Positions 8,894-18,503 of a stretch of DNA of 26,923 nucleotides are shown here, in pieces. The notes under the pieces are model-generated. The model was not told where the DNA came from and did no database searches. It was given only the letters and a program-made list of their open reading frames with translations. The stretch is from DATFLS01 sp964413425 (GTDB lineage: Bacteria > Fidelibacterota > JAANXI01), in contig CAYPST010000054.1 in assembly GCA_964413425.1 (NCBI GenBank), forward strand, positions 1 through 26,923, in the 5' to 3' direction. The number at the start of each line of letters is the position of its first letter. Position 1 is the first letter of the stretch. Made by a program: the position numbers and the translations under genes.

Positions 8894-8920
8894 AGGTGCA
8901 TCCTTTCTCCCTTGAAAATG

Positions 8921-8954
8921 AAGCAACCGGTGAAGTGAAATCCACCGGTTGCTT
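8921..8954 (-). terminator. Intrinsic terminator/attenuator after nifJ
   Basis: A perfect 12-bp stem (8921-8932 with 8943-8954) with a 10-base loop. On the minus strand it is followed by a T-rich stretch (cttcatttt). It lies 41 bases after the nifJ stop and 28 bases before the start chosen for the DHOD-like gene, so it may stop most nifJ transcripts or set the ratio of the two. Confidence 0.75.
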
Positions 8955-8994
8955 CTGGTTCAGTTATGATTCCTCCAATGGCGATGAGTCGTCA

Positions 8995-11900
8995 TTATTC
9001 AGACTCTTCGGCTCCATTGAATTTAAACGACGCCATCTGCTCGTAGATATTCCACTGCTGTTTCACATCTTCCTGGGCGAGTTCGAGGAGTTGTTCTGCG
9101 CGTTCCGGATTGATTTTGCTGAGCATCTTGTAGCGCGTTTCACGGTAGGCGTAGTCCTTCAAGGGGATCTTTGGCGCCTTGGAATCTAACTGTAACGGGT
9201 TCTTGCCCTGATCTTTCAGGCGAGGATCGTACCGTAAGAGCGGCCAGTATCCGCAGTCCACTGCCAGTTCCTGCTGTTCGGCACCCTTGGCCAGATCATA
9301 GCCGTGTTCGATACACGGGCTGTAGGCGATAATCAGTGACGGTCCGTTATAGGATTCCGCCTCCAGGAAGGCCTTGACCGTCTGGGCGTCTTTGGCACCG
9401 AACGCCACTTTGGCAACATACACATAGCCGTAACTCATGGCCATCTGGGCCAGATCCTTCTTGGCCTGGGGTTTGCCGGCCGCCGCGAACTTGGTTACCG
9501 CTCCGCGGGGGGTGGCCTTCGACATCTGGCCCCCGGTGTTGGAATACACTTCCGTATCCAGCACCAGAACATTGACATCGCGCCCGGACGCCAAAACATG
9601 ATCCAGGCCGCCGTATCCGATATCGTAGGCCCAGCCGTCCCCACCCATAATCCAGACACTCTTCTTGGTCAGGACGTCCTTCAAACCAAGCAGACGTTTC
9701 GCATCCGGATTATCAGTCATGCCTTCCAGCTTCTCAGCTAACTGCTTCACCCGGTGCCGTTGTTCATAAATACCGGCTTCGTCTGACTGGTCAGCGTTGA
9801 GGAGTGCCGCTGTCAATTCGGTCCCGATTTCACCTTGTAGTTTCTCCAGCAGCTCATGCGCGTATTCGATTTCCTTATCAATGGCGATTCGAAATCCGAA
9901 TCCGAATTCAGCGTTGTCTTCGAACAGGGAATTTGACCAGGTGGTACCGCGCCCTTCTTTGTTGGTGGTCCAGGGGGTTGTGGGCAGGTTGCCGCCATAG
10001 ATGGAGGAACAACCGGTTGCATTGGCTACGATCATCCGGTCGCCGAACAGCTGGCTGGCCAGTTTGACGTAGGGCGTCTCACCGCACCCGGGGCAGGCTC
10101 CGGAAAATTCAAACAGAGGTTCCAGATACTGCGATTCTTTCACAGTCTGGATTTTCAGTTCCCGCCGGTCATATTCGGGCAGGTCAAGGAAGAACTCCCA
10201 ATTTTCCGCTTCCTGTTTCCGAATCGGGGGCTGAGGTTCCATGTTGATGGCCTTCAAGCCGGTTTGCTGCTTGTTCTTGGCAGGACAGACTTCCACGCAG
10301 AGTCCGCAGCCGGTGCAATCTTCCGGGGCCACCTGGAGGGAGTACATGTAGTCATCCGGATACCCGCGCCCGCGTACCGGCGTCGCTTTGAAGGTTGCCG
10401 GTGCACTCTCAAGTTCACTTTTCGGGAAAACTTTTGCCCGAATGGTCGCATGCGGACAGACCAGCGTACATTTGTTACACTGGATACAGGTGTCCACATC
10501 CCAGACCGGGATTTCCAGCGCAATATTGCGTTTCTCCCACTTGGTGGTTCCGAGAGGAAAGGTTCCATCTTCGGGGAAAGCACTCACCGGCAGTGCATCG
10601 CCCTTTTTCGCCATAATCGTGGCAGTAACATTTTTGACGAATTCCGGGGCCTCTTCTGCGACGGTCGGCGGCATTGCAATAGTGCTGGTCACCTTCGATG
10701 GCACGTGTACTTCATGCAGATTCTCAACGGCCTGGTCCACAGCATTAAAGTTCATCTCGACGATTTTCTCGCCCTTCTTGCCGTAGGCTTTCCGGATGGA
10801 ATCCTTAATTTTCGTGATGGCGTCATCCTGCGAAAGGATTCCGGAGAGATAGAAGAAGCAGGTCTGCATAATGGTATTGATACGCTGACCAAGCCCAATC
10901 TCTCTGGCAATTTTGTACGCGTCAATCACGTAGAAAGCCAGTTCCTTCTCGATGATCTGCTCCTGTACCTCCTTCGGCAGGTGATCCCATACTTCATCGG
11001 GACTATACTGGCTGTTCACCAGGAAGGTCGCACCCTGTTCTGCCGATTCCAGGATATCGTATTGTTCCAGGAACATCCACTGGTGACATCCCACAAAATT
11101 CGCCTTCTTGATCAGATAGGTAGAGTGAATCGGTTCGGGACTGAACCGGAGATGGGAAACGGTCTGGGCGCCTGCTTTCTTGGAATCATACACGAAGTAA
11201 CCCTGGACATAATAGTCGGTTTCTTCTCCGATGATCTTGATGCTGTTCTTATTCGCGCTCACGGTGCCGTCAGAACCCAGTCCGTAGAAGAGACCACGAT
11301 GCACTTCTTCGGATTCGGTGGAGAAGGATTCATCCCAGGCCAGATTGGTATGGGTGACATCATCGTAAATGCCGACCGTGAAGTGATTTTTCGCTTCCTC
11401 TTTCTTCATCTCATCGAAGATGCCTTTAATCATAGCGGGCGTAAATTCTTTGGAGGAGAGTCCGTATCGGCCACCGATGACTCTCGGCATCTTGCCATTC
11501 CAGGTATTTCCGGCGTGATACGTTTCACTGATCGCATTCACCGCATCCAGATAGAGCGGTTCGCCCGCACTGCCTGGTTCTTTGGTCCGGTCCAGAGTGG
11601 CAATGGTTTTGACAGTCTTCGGCAGGGCATCCACGAAATGCTTCACAGAGAAGGGCCGGTATAACCGTACTTTAATCACCCCGACTTTTTCCCCCTGCCC
11701 GGCAAGATACTCTACCGTCTCATGGGCGGTATCCGCGCCGGAACCCATTAACACAATGACGTGTTCGGCGTCCGGTGCACCGACATAGTCAAACAGGTGA
11801 TACTGGCGCCCGGTTAATTCTCCGAATTTGTCCATCGTCTTCTGCACGATTTCCGGGGTCTTCTCATAATACGGATTCACGGTTTCCCGAGCCTGGAAAA

Positions 11901-12588
11901 AGTGGTCCGGATTTTGCGCAGTACCCCGGAGTACCGGATTATCCGGAGACATGGCCCGCTGCCGGTGCTGGGCAATCAGCTCGTCGTCCATCAGGGCTTC
12001 CATAACCGTATCCGGAATCAACTCAATTTTCTGAATCTCATGGGAAGACCGGAATCCGTCAAAGAAATGCACAAACGGGATCCGGGACTCCAGACTGGCT
12101 GCATGGGCGATGAGGGCATTATCCATAATTTCCTGGATGGAGCCCGAGGGAATCAGTCCGAACCCCGTAGACCGGGTCGCCATGACGTCACTATGATCAC
12201 CGAAAATGGAGAGTGCATGAGTGGCCACAGTTCTGGCGGCCACATGAAACACGGTGGGTGTTAATTCCCCGGCAATCTTGAACATATTCGGGATCATCAG
12301 GAGAAGACCCTGCGACGCTGTGAAGGTTGTGGTCAGGGCGCCTCGTTGCAGTGATCCATGCACCGCCCCTGAAGCACCACCTTCGCTCTGGAGTTCAACC
12401 ACCTGGGGCTTGGACCCCCAAATATTCGTTCTGCCGGTAGCCGACCACTCGTCAGCCAGCTCTCCCATGGGAGATGACGGAGTGATAGGATAGATGGCAC
12501 ACACTTCATTGACTTTATGCGCGACATACGCCGCCGCTTCATTGCCGTCAATATTGGCCATCTGCCCGTTTTGGTTTGTGATAGTCAT
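8995..12588 (-). CDS. nifJ: Pyruvate:ferredoxin (flavodoxin) oxidoreductase, single-chain
   Basis: A 1197-residue single-polypeptide enzyme, close to the usual 1170-1230. It converts pyruvate and CoA to acetyl-CoA and CO2, passing electrons to ferredoxin or flavodoxin. In order: N-terminal domain with YPITPSSPMGE and the thiamine-activating Glu65 in VVELQSEGG; a two-cluster ferredoxin domain with C701xxC704xxC707xxxC711 and C758xxC761xxC764xxxC768; the third cluster region with CPGCGE (Cys832, Cys835); and the thiamine diphosphate domain with GDGWAYDIG (983-991) and NTGGQMSKATPRG. All four expected pieces are intact. The ATG has a TGAGGTGAT ribosome site. Long open frames on the opposite strand here are shadows of this gene's codon bias. 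Confidence 0.97.
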   Translation of the reverse strand: MTITNQNGQMANIDGNEAAAYVAHKVNEVCAIYPITPSSPMGELADEWSATGRTNIWGSKPQVVELQSEGGASGAVHGSLQRGALTTTFTASQGLLLMIPNMFKIAGELTPTVFHVAARTVATHALSIFGDHSDVMATRSTGFGLIPSGSIQEIMDNALIAHAASLESRIPFVHFFDGFRSSHEIQKIELIPDTVMEALMDDELIAQHRQRAMSPDNPVLRGTAQNPDHFFQARETVNPYYEKTPEIVQKTMDKFGELTGRQYHLFDYVGAPDAEHVIVLMGSGADTAHETVEYLAGQGEKVGVIKVRLYRPFSVKHFVDALPKTVKTIATLDRTKEPGSAGEPLYLDAVNAISETYHAGNTWNGKMPRVIGGRYGLSSKEFTPAMIKGIFDEMKKEEAKNHFTVGIYDDVTHTNLAWDESFSTESEEVHRGLFYGLGSDGTVSANKNSIKIIGEETDYYVQGYFVYDSKKAGAQTVSHLRFSPEPIHSTYLIKKANFVGCHQWMFLEQYDILESAEQGATFLVNSQYSPDEVWDHLPKEVQEQIIEKELAFYVIDAYKIAREIGLGQRINTIMQTCFFYLSGILSQDDAITKIKDSIRKAYGKKGEKIVEMNFNAVDQAVENLHEVHVPSKVTSTIAMPPTVAEEAPEFVKNVTATIMAKKGDALPVSAFPEDGTFPLGTTKWEKRNIALEIPVWDVDTCIQCNKCTLVCPHATIRAKVFPKSELESAPATFKATPVRGRGYPDDYMYSLQVAPEDCTGCGLCVEVCPAKNKQQTGLKAINMEPQPPIRKQEAENWEFFLDLPEYDRRELKIQTVKESQYLEPLFEFSGACPGCGETPYVKLASQLFGDRMIVANATGCSSIYGGNLPTTPWTTNKEGRGTTWSNSLFEDNAEFGFGFRIAIDKEIEYAHELLEKLQGEIGTELTAALLNADQSDEAGIYEQRHRVKQLAEKLEGMTDNPDAKRLLGLKDVLTKKSVWIMGGDGWAYDIGYGGLDHVLASGRDVNVLVLDTEVYSNTGGQMSKATPRGAVTKFAAAGKPQAKKDLAQMAMSYGYVYVAKVAFGAKDAQTVKAFLEAESYNGPSLIIAYSPCIEHGYDLAKGAEQQELAVDCGYWPLLRYDPRLKDQGKNPLQLDSKAPKIPLKDYAYRETRYKMLSKINPERAEQLLELAQEDVKQQWNIYEQMASFKFNGAEESE

Positions 12589-12878
12589 ATAATCACCTCA
12601 TATAATATATGGATTATAATTGAACCTCTGTATTATTCGTTCTAACTGTTACAGATACCATGCCAAAGAAAGAAACCCAATATTCATAGGGATTCCAGGC
12701 TCATAATATGATAAATGTTCTCATATAGTAGAAGTGAATGGATATTCTGCCAGTTCGTTATGTCAATGTTTAGAATATTCCATCGGAAAAAGTCATTTTT
12801 GGGAAATCTCAGTGAATTGATCATGGGAATTATGCGATACAGAAAGGCGATCAACGAAAGAGTTGTCGGAGAGGTAGT
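12589..12878 (-). promoter_or_regulatory. nifJ: AT-rich nifJ upstream region with a possible -10 box
   Basis: About 290 AT-rich bases without a credible gene between coaE and nifJ. On the minus strand a perfect TATAAT lies at 12613-12618, 24 bases before the nifJ ATG; no good -35 box is seen at standard spacing, so this is only a candidate promoter. Confidence 0.35.
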
Positions 12879-13475
12879 TCACTCCAGAATTTGTTGACAG
12901 ACTTGCTCTGTCTCCCGGCGTAACTCCTCTTCGGTGCCGTTATTTTCGATCACATAATCTGCCAGTTCCATTTTTTCTTCTTCCGGCATTTGCAAATCCA
13001 TACGCCTGAGTATCTCATCTCTGGAAAGAGTTCCTCGCCGCAGGGCTCTCTGCAGCCGGATTTTCATACGGGCATAAACAAGAATCGTGTAATCGACATG
13101 ACGATCCAGACCCGACTCAAACAGGAGCGGCGCGTCTAACACGTAGAGATCCACGTCTCCCCGTTCTGCGGTCTCTGCCTGCTTTGCATCATTCGCCTGA
13201 TAAACATAAGGATGAATGATGGCGTTCAAGGTTTCTTGATTTTCCCGGCTGGAGAAACCGATCCGGGCAAGTTTCTCCTTCACGATATTCCCCTCGCCAT
13301 CGATAATATCATCCATGAATTCGTTGATCAGTTCCTGCTGCAGCTGACTATCCTTTTCAAGGAGATGTTTCGCCACACTGTCCGCATCGAACACAAACGC
13401 CCCCATTTCTTCCAGCAATCCGGAGACGGTGCTCTTTCCGCTCCCGATACCTCCGGTTACTCCCACTCGAATCAT
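12879..13475 (-). CDS. coaE: Dephospho-CoA kinase
   Basis: A 198-residue P-loop kinase catalysing the last step of coenzyme A synthesis, phosphorylation of the 3'-hydroxyl of dephospho-CoA. The P-loop GGIGSGKST is at 8-16, followed by the family's DADSVAKHLL (DAD at 30-32), LDAPLLFESGLD in the middle and LRRGTLSRDE in the lid. Length is standard. It is the last gene of the minus-strand run, 95 bases after adk, and probably shares its transcript. Confidence 0.94.
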   Translation of the reverse strand: MIRVGVTGGIGSGKSTVSGLLEEMGAFVFDADSVAKHLLEKDSQLQQELINEFMDDIIDGEGNIVKEKLARIGFSSRENQETLNAIIHPYVYQANDAKQAETAERGDVDLYVLDAPLLFESGLDRHVDYTILVYARMKIRLQRALRRGTLSRDEILRRMDLQMPEEEKMELADYVIENNGTEEELRRETEQVCQQILE

Positions 13476-13570
13476 AGCAGATTATTCCGGTTTGGCAGCC
13501 GTTGCCCGGTGTCAGGTGATAGAGAGATGACAGCTCACCGGGAGAAGCCTCCCCCATTGCACCTCGCTTT

Positions 13571-14218
13571 TTATTTTTGAGATAACGCCGAATGCACTCG
13601 TTTCCAAACTTCGGAAACAGAACCTTCTCCGTCAATAGTTTCTACGAGATTGTGTTGGTTGTAAAAGTTAATGACCGGCGCTGTTTCCTCTCTGTAGACC
13701 CGGAGTCGATTTTTGATGGTTTCCGGCATATCGTCGGATCGTTGAATTAAGTCCGTCCCACAATTATCGCATTGCTCATCGTTTTCCGGAGGAGTGGTTT
13801 GCAGGTTATAGATGGCACCACATTCGGGACAGCTGCGACGGTTTGAAAGTCGATTGACAATCACGTCTTCGTCTACGTCTAATACCAGTACTGCATCCAA
13901 AGTTATCTCCAGTTTCTCCAGCAGATTATTCAGGCCCTCGGCCTGGGGAACCGTACGTGGAAATCCATCCAGAATGAATCCCTGCTTGCAGTGATCGCTG
14001 GCCAGCGTATCCTCCATCAGGTCCAGGATTAACTCGTCTGGTACCAGTCGTCCGGCGTCCATATATTGCTTGGCCTGTCGACCCAGCTGAGTATCATTCA
14101 CAATGGCATCGCGCAGAATATCGCCGGTGGAGATCTGTGGAATATCATACACAGCCGCTATTTTTTTGGCCTGGGTGCCTTTGCCGACGCCGGGTGGTCC
14201 CATAAGAATAATTCGCAT
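13571..14218 (-). CDS. adk: Adenylate kinase, zinc-binding long-lid type
   Basis: A 215-residue enzyme interconverting ATP + AMP and 2 ADP. The P-loop is GPPGVGKGTQ (7-16), the AMP-binding motif STGDILRDAI is at 30-39, and DGFPRT (84-89) is conserved. The lid carries four cysteines, Cys130-x2-Cys133 and Cys150-x2-Cys153, the pattern of the structural zinc site common in Gram-positive and many non-proteobacterial enzymes. The ATG is the only sensible start. It lies between the damaged nupC and coaE. Confidence 0.97.
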   Translation of the reverse strand: MRIILMGPPGVGKGTQAKKIAAVYDIPQISTGDILRDAIVNDTQLGRQAKQYMDAGRLVPDELILDLMEDTLASDHCKQGFILDGFPRTVPQAEGLNNLLEKLEITLDAVLVLDVDEDVIVNRLSNRRSCPECGAIYNLQTTPPENDEQCDNCGTDLIQRSDDMPETIKNRLRVYREETAPVINFYNQHNLVETIDGEGSVSEVWKRVHSALSQK

Positions 14219-14279
14219 CTGTCACTCCCTGCTCTTTACATCGATTTTCGAATATCTGGTTTCTGTTATACGGTTCTGG

Positions 14280-14839
14280 TTATGCAATCATTATACCAGC
14301 GATGGTTGCGGTCATCCAGGAGGCAAGCGCGCCGCCGACCATCGCCCGGAGTGCGAGCCGGGCCAGGTCCGACCGCCGGCCGGGTGCCAGCGCGGCAATC
14401 CCGCCAATTTGAATTCCAATAGATGAGAAATTCGCGAAGCCGCACAGCGCATAGGTCGCGATGATTTCGGCTCGCTGGCTTAACACATGTTTCCCCATCT
14501 CCTGTGACAGGGTGGCATAGGCCACTAGTTCATTCAGGGTGATTTTAATGCCCAACAGGTTTCCCACTTCATCGGCATATTCCCATCCCACTCCCATCAC
14601 CCAGGCAACAGGCCGCAGAATCGTACCGAACAACGTCCTTAAACTGCCGGGGAAAATGCCGGAATATTCTCCGGTATTCGGCGAGAAACCCACCCTGCCA
14701 TACTCAATATATTGCCCTTTCAGCAGGCGCCCGTCCACAAGAGCATCCCCCCAGTTCAGGACTACATCCACTTATTATTCGACATCACGTACGCAATACC
14801 CAGGAGAGTGACGATTCCGAATATGCTAATAATTCGCAT
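14280..14839 (-). pseudogene. nupC: NupC-type concentrative nucleoside transporter with internal deletion
   Basis: The downstream open frame (163 codons, 14280-14771) is the C-terminal part of a Na+/H+-coupled nucleoside transporter: MGVGWEYADEVGNLLG, LNELVAYATLS, YALCGFANFSSIG and APGRRSDLARLALRA are characteristic. Full proteins have about 400 or more residues. Directly upstream, another frame starts with ATG at 14839 and reads MRIISIFGIVTLLGIAYVMS then NNKWM and a stop; this matches the first helix of the same family. The N-terminal 20 or so residues are therefore joined out of frame to the C-terminal third, with around 200 residues missing. The product should be inactive, unless the assembly is wrong here. 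Its place after uridine kinase fits a former nucleoside salvage pair. Confidence 0.8.
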
Positions 14840-14895
14840 GAAAATATACCTGGGTCTGACTTCCTACCTGCGCTGCCCGGATATCCCGGAATTTC

Positions 14896-15564
14896 TCATC
14901 CGTCAATCAGTGCAGCGATTTCGGACCGGACCATATCAACAGCCACAGGATTCTGGCCCCCTCCGGGCACGATGAGATCGGCAGACGTTTTTGTGGGTTC
15001 GACATACTGTACATGCATCGGCCGAACGGTTGTTTGATACTGCCGGATTACCGAGTCCATGGTACGACCCCGATCCTGTAGGTCTCGCTGAAGCCGGCGA
15101 ATAAAGCGGATATCAGCAGGGACATCCACAAATATTTTGACAGCCATCTGATCCCGCAGTTCCGGCTCCCACAGGGTGAGTATCCCTTCCAGGATGGCGA
15201 CAGTAACGTCTGTAAAAGTGCGCGTTTCGGTGGTTCTGGTATGGGTGTGGTAATCATAGACCGGAATTTCGAGCGGGTTTCCGGACAAAAACTGTTCAAC
15301 CTGTTGTTTCAATAACGGCCAGTCAAATGCCTCCGGATGGTCGAAATTTCGCCGGTTCCTGGCATCCATGGGAAGATGATCCAGGTTTTTATAATAGGCA
15401 TCCAGCCCCACTATGGCGACCCGTTTGGAGTTCAATTGGTTGACAATATTTTTCGCAAGAAGGGTCTTCCCGGAACCCGTTCCGCCTGCTACTCCAATTA
15501 ACACCGGCTCTCCCTTTCGGGGAATGGGGGAGGATCTGTGGGCATCTGTCGTTTCTGTGTTCAT
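14896..15564 (-). CDS. udk: Uridine kinase
   Basis: A 222-residue P-loop kinase of the uridine/cytidine kinase family, phosphorylating uridine and cytidine in pyrimidine salvage. The P-loop is GGTGSGKT (27-34), followed by LDAYYKNLDHLP, NFDHPEAFDW (the substrate-binding segment), the PVYDYHTHTRT motif and ILEGILTL. A 20-residue polar leader precedes the fold; a later start is possible but no better site is seen. The broken nucleoside transporter lies 56 bases downstream and rhomboid 44 bases upstream, all on the minus strand. Confidence 0.93.
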   Translation of the reverse strand: MNTETTDAHRSSPIPRKGEPVLIGVAGGTGSGKTLLAKNIVNQLNSKRVAIVGLDAYYKNLDHLPMDARNRRNFDHPEAFDWPLLKQQVEQFLSGNPLEIPVYDYHTHTRTTETRTFTDVTVAILEGILTLWEPELRDQMAVKIFVDVPADIRFIRRLQRDLQDRGRTMDSVIRQYQTTVRPMHVQYVEPTKTSADLIVPGGGQNPVAVDMVRSEIAALIDG

Positions 15565-15608
15565 CCGTGTGCAATCTGTTTGCGTGAATCAGGTACAGGA
15601 CATTCGGA

Positions 15609-16292
15609 TCACTCGAAAAAGTCAGTGCGAAGGGCACTTAACAGGTTAAAGAAGACAATGCCGGCCACAAACCCCCCGATATGGGCAAACCAGGCAACTC
15701 CCCCGCCGCCGGCTCCGGCCGAAGCCAATCCGGAGAAGATTTGGATAAAAAACCATAGTCCCAGGACAATTTTTGCCGGTATCCAGATCACCTGAATAAA
15801 GAAAAAGATGAATAATACCACTGCGACACGGGCGCGGGGAAACCGCAGATAATAAGCGCCCAGTACTCCGGAAATGGCACCGCTGGCTCCGATGATGGGA
15901 ACCATCGCTCCCCAGCTGACCACCACCTGGGTCAGGGAGGCTCCGATACCACACAGTAAATAGAACAGGAGAAATTTCGAATGACCCAGTTCGGACTCGA
16001 TGTTATCTGCGAAAATCCAGAGATAGAGAAGGTTACCGCCAAGGTGCAACAGGCCCCCGTGCAGAAATATGGAGGAGAAAAAAGGAATAATGGTTGTGTT
16101 GATAAGATTTCCACTGAACAGCCGGCCCGGAATCAGGGCATAATTTGCGATAAGATAGTTATACAGCTGCCGATCTCCCGATATCTGAATCATGAGCTGC
16201 ATAAGAAACACGAAAATGTTCAAGGCGACAAGGGTATAGGTGATATAAGGAGTTCGGCGCGGGGGATTATCGTCTTTGATAGGTATGAGCAT
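15609..16292 (-). CDS. Rhomboid family intramembrane serine protease
   Basis: A 227-residue multi-pass membrane protein. It cleaves substrate proteins within the membrane using a Ser-His dyad: the serine is in IGASGAISG (Ser137) and the histidine in WFAHIGGF (His204). The second-helix motif HGGLLHLGGNLLYLW (78-92) carries the conserved histidines and asparagine. About six hydrophobic segments are visible. It starts 3 bases after the M23 protein's stop, so the two are translated from one message. Substrates cannot be predicted. Confidence 0.92.
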   Translation of the reverse strand: MLIPIKDDNPPRRTPYITYTLVALNIFVFLMQLMIQISGDRQLYNYLIANYALIPGRLFSGNLINTTIIPFFSSIFLHGGLLHLGGNLLYLWIFADNIESELGHSKFLLFYLLCGIGASLTQVVVSWGAMVPIIGASGAISGVLGAYYLRFPRARVAVVLFIFFFIQVIWIPAKIVLGLWFFIQIFSGLASAGAGGGGVAWFAHIGGFVAGIVFFNLLSALRTDFFE

Positions 16293-16295
16293 AAT

Positions 16296-18503
16296 CTACC
16301 GGATGGTGAAACTGTAGGATTGTCGGGTTGTATTTCCGGCAGCATCTCTTGCCGTGATCTGGACGGTATGTGTACCCGGAGCAAGCTGCGAACGCAACCG
16401 GTGCGTTACGATGTTGGTAATCGGATTATGCTCAAAAATTACCTTTTGCCCGTCCAGCAAGAGCTGGATGCCTTCTTCTTCGGCAATATCGCTGTGGCTG
16501 TCATAGACACTGCAGGTGATCTTATTCAGGTATCCGGCATCGAAGGTATTGCCCGGGCGGGGGGAGAGAATGTGAATCACCGGGGGGAGACTATCCCGGC
16601 GCAGGGTAAACGATTCCAGGCTCAGGATCTCCCCGGTGAGCATGGTGCTGTCCGCAGAAAATTCTGCCGGGAGATAATGCCAGCCATGGTTTTCGCTGTT
16701 CCGAAAGTAGATACCGATTTGTCGCCTGGGGAAGGAGGTCTCCGGAACTTTAACCCGGATTCCAGCCTTCTCCTGAAAAGGGATCGTTTTGGGAAAGAAC
16801 GACCATATCGGAGTCAGATTTTCGTCATCCGGATTGTTATAATGCCGGTACCATACCAGTGATGAATAAAACAGTGAATTCTGTTTGAAATGCACTTCAA
16901 CGGTGTGGTCTTTACTGGCCAGGATGGCTTCACTTTCGGGGTGAACCAGTGTATTATCATATGGAAAGAACGTGAGGATATGGGAATTGGAGGTCACCAG
17001 AAGTGCTGCGTTCTTCAGGAGATCAGGGGAGAGAGGCGGCGTATTCCAATGTCTCAAGTCTTGCGTGTGAAACGGAATGAGTGTATCATTTTTTGAAGAG
17101 ATAAGTTCAAGATATACCGGTTTATACATAGGATCCCGCAGAGTGAGGGTGGCAATCATACCCATCCGGGAATAGACCCAGTCAAACGTGGGATCCGGTT
17201 CTTCGGAAAGTGTTGAGGTAAACGGATAGCTGTGGTTCACCTGCCCATTGGCAGACGGCAGTTGCACGATATAGGCCTTTCGCCTGAAAGAAAAGGGGGG
17301 CAAGGCCAAACGCAAGGTGTCGTGCACCATGCTGATGGAGTTCGGAGAGTAGGTGGATTGTCTGCCGTTGGAGTCAACGGTCTTCACCCGGAGGGTTTTT
17401 AGCAGACTTGAATCCGCCGGTGAGATCTGACAGCGGATATCGCCGTTCCCGGCATAATTCCACCGAACGCGATGTGGAGAGGAGGGAACAGAAATCACCG
17501 GAACTTCCACCATGGAACGATTGCCGTTAAAATCCTTCAATATCAGGATTAATGTATGTTCACCGGGTGGCAAATCGATCTGCCCGTGAAGATCGGAATG
17601 ATAAAAAGGCAGTTCAGATGTGTGTTCTGTTTTGTACAGCCGCTGAAATCGTCCGAGACCATGTCTCTGGAGCGCGAAGTTGCGTTCCAGCAAAATCAAA
17701 TTTGTTTGGGTGAACCGAAACCGGTTATACTCAAAACTGAACAGCACCGAATCACCAGAGACTACCTCAGCGGAGTGAATGCTGTATTTGTTGTGGACGT
17801 CGTTCACGCCGTCATACGCTCGAATTTCTAATCCGAATGGGCCGGATACAATCACAGGCTCAGTGCGATACGTATGCTGACCCAGATATCTCAATGAGAG
17901 AATATCCGTAAAGTAATCTCCATTTACTCTGGCTTGAGGTGATAACGGAGTCACCGCCAGTGCCTGGGGGCTTGGTGGTACCCGATCCTGAATGGAGAAT
18001 CCGGTGGCAAGCGGATTGATGGGGATGTTCTGCGGACTGCGAATTTCAAAGTGCAGATGCGGATACCGTGTGCCGGTGTTGCCCGTATAGCCAATGACAT
18101 CTCCCCGTTTTACGGGGAATTCACTCGCCCGGGGAAAGTAATCCAGCTCATAACTTCCCTGATCATCCTGCAATCGGTGGACAAAGGTATCTATTTCCTC
18201 TGTGAAACAATCTAAATGGGCATAGACTGCGATTCTTCCATCGTCGAGTTTTTGATATAATACCTTTCCATATCCGGTGTTCGAAGTCCGGATACGCCAG
18301 AGGTATCCGTTATCTACGGCAAAAACCTTATACCCGGATTGATTCCAGGACTTGATGTCGATACCCGAATGAAAGTGACGGTTTCGATATTCCCCAAAAC
18401 TGGAAGTAAGATAACGGCTGGCTTCGGTAGGCCAGAGGTAATTTTGTGCATGGGTCACCCAGGGGAGTGACACCACTATCAAAAACAAAAGTCTTTTATA
18501 CAT
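16296..18503 (-). CDS. Secreted M23 (LytM-type) metallopeptidase with C-terminal Ig-like domain
   Basis: A 735-residue exported protein. A Sec signal peptide covers about 1-19 (cleavage near THAQ). The N-terminal M23 fold has all zinc and catalytic residues: His45 and Asp49 in HSGIDI, His96 in YAHLD, and His149/His151 in PHLHFE. M23 enzymes cut peptidoglycan cross-bridges or act as division/cell-wall regulators. Unusually, the peptidase lies at the N-terminus, followed by some 500 residues of beta-rich sequence ending in an Ig-like repeat (about 645-735, DAGYLNKITCSVYDSH to AAGNTTRQSYSF). It heads the minus-strand run with rhomboid, udk, adk and coaE. Confidence 0.9.
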   Translation of the reverse strand: MYKRLLFLIVVSLPWVTHAQNYLWPTEASRYLTSSFGEYRNRHFHSGIDIKSWNQSGYKVFAVDNGYLWRIRTSNTGYGKVLYQKLDDGRIAVYAHLDCFTEEIDTFVHRLQDDQGSYELDYFPRASEFPVKRGDVIGYTGNTGTRYPHLHFEIRSPQNIPINPLATGFSIQDRVPPSPQALAVTPLSPQARVNGDYFTDILSLRYLGQHTYRTEPVIVSGPFGLEIRAYDGVNDVHNKYSIHSAEVVSGDSVLFSFEYNRFRFTQTNLILLERNFALQRHGLGRFQRLYKTEHTSELPFYHSDLHGQIDLPPGEHTLILILKDFNGNRSMVEVPVISVPSSPHRVRWNYAGNGDIRCQISPADSSLLKTLRVKTVDSNGRQSTYSPNSISMVHDTLRLALPPFSFRRKAYIVQLPSANGQVNHSYPFTSTLSEEPDPTFDWVYSRMGMIATLTLRDPMYKPVYLELISSKNDTLIPFHTQDLRHWNTPPLSPDLLKNAALLVTSNSHILTFFPYDNTLVHPESEAILASKDHTVEVHFKQNSLFYSSLVWYRHYNNPDDENLTPIWSFFPKTIPFQEKAGIRVKVPETSFPRRQIGIYFRNSENHGWHYLPAEFSADSTMLTGEILSLESFTLRRDSLPPVIHILSPRPGNTFDAGYLNKITCSVYDSHSDIAEEEGIQLLLDGQKVIFEHNPITNIVTHRLRSQLAPGTHTVQITARDAAGNTTRQSYSFTIR

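Noticed and set aside
10264..11664. 466-codon open frame on + inside nifJ
   Set aside because: Antisense shadow of the highly biased nifJ codons; no recognisable domain, and nifJ is unmistakable.
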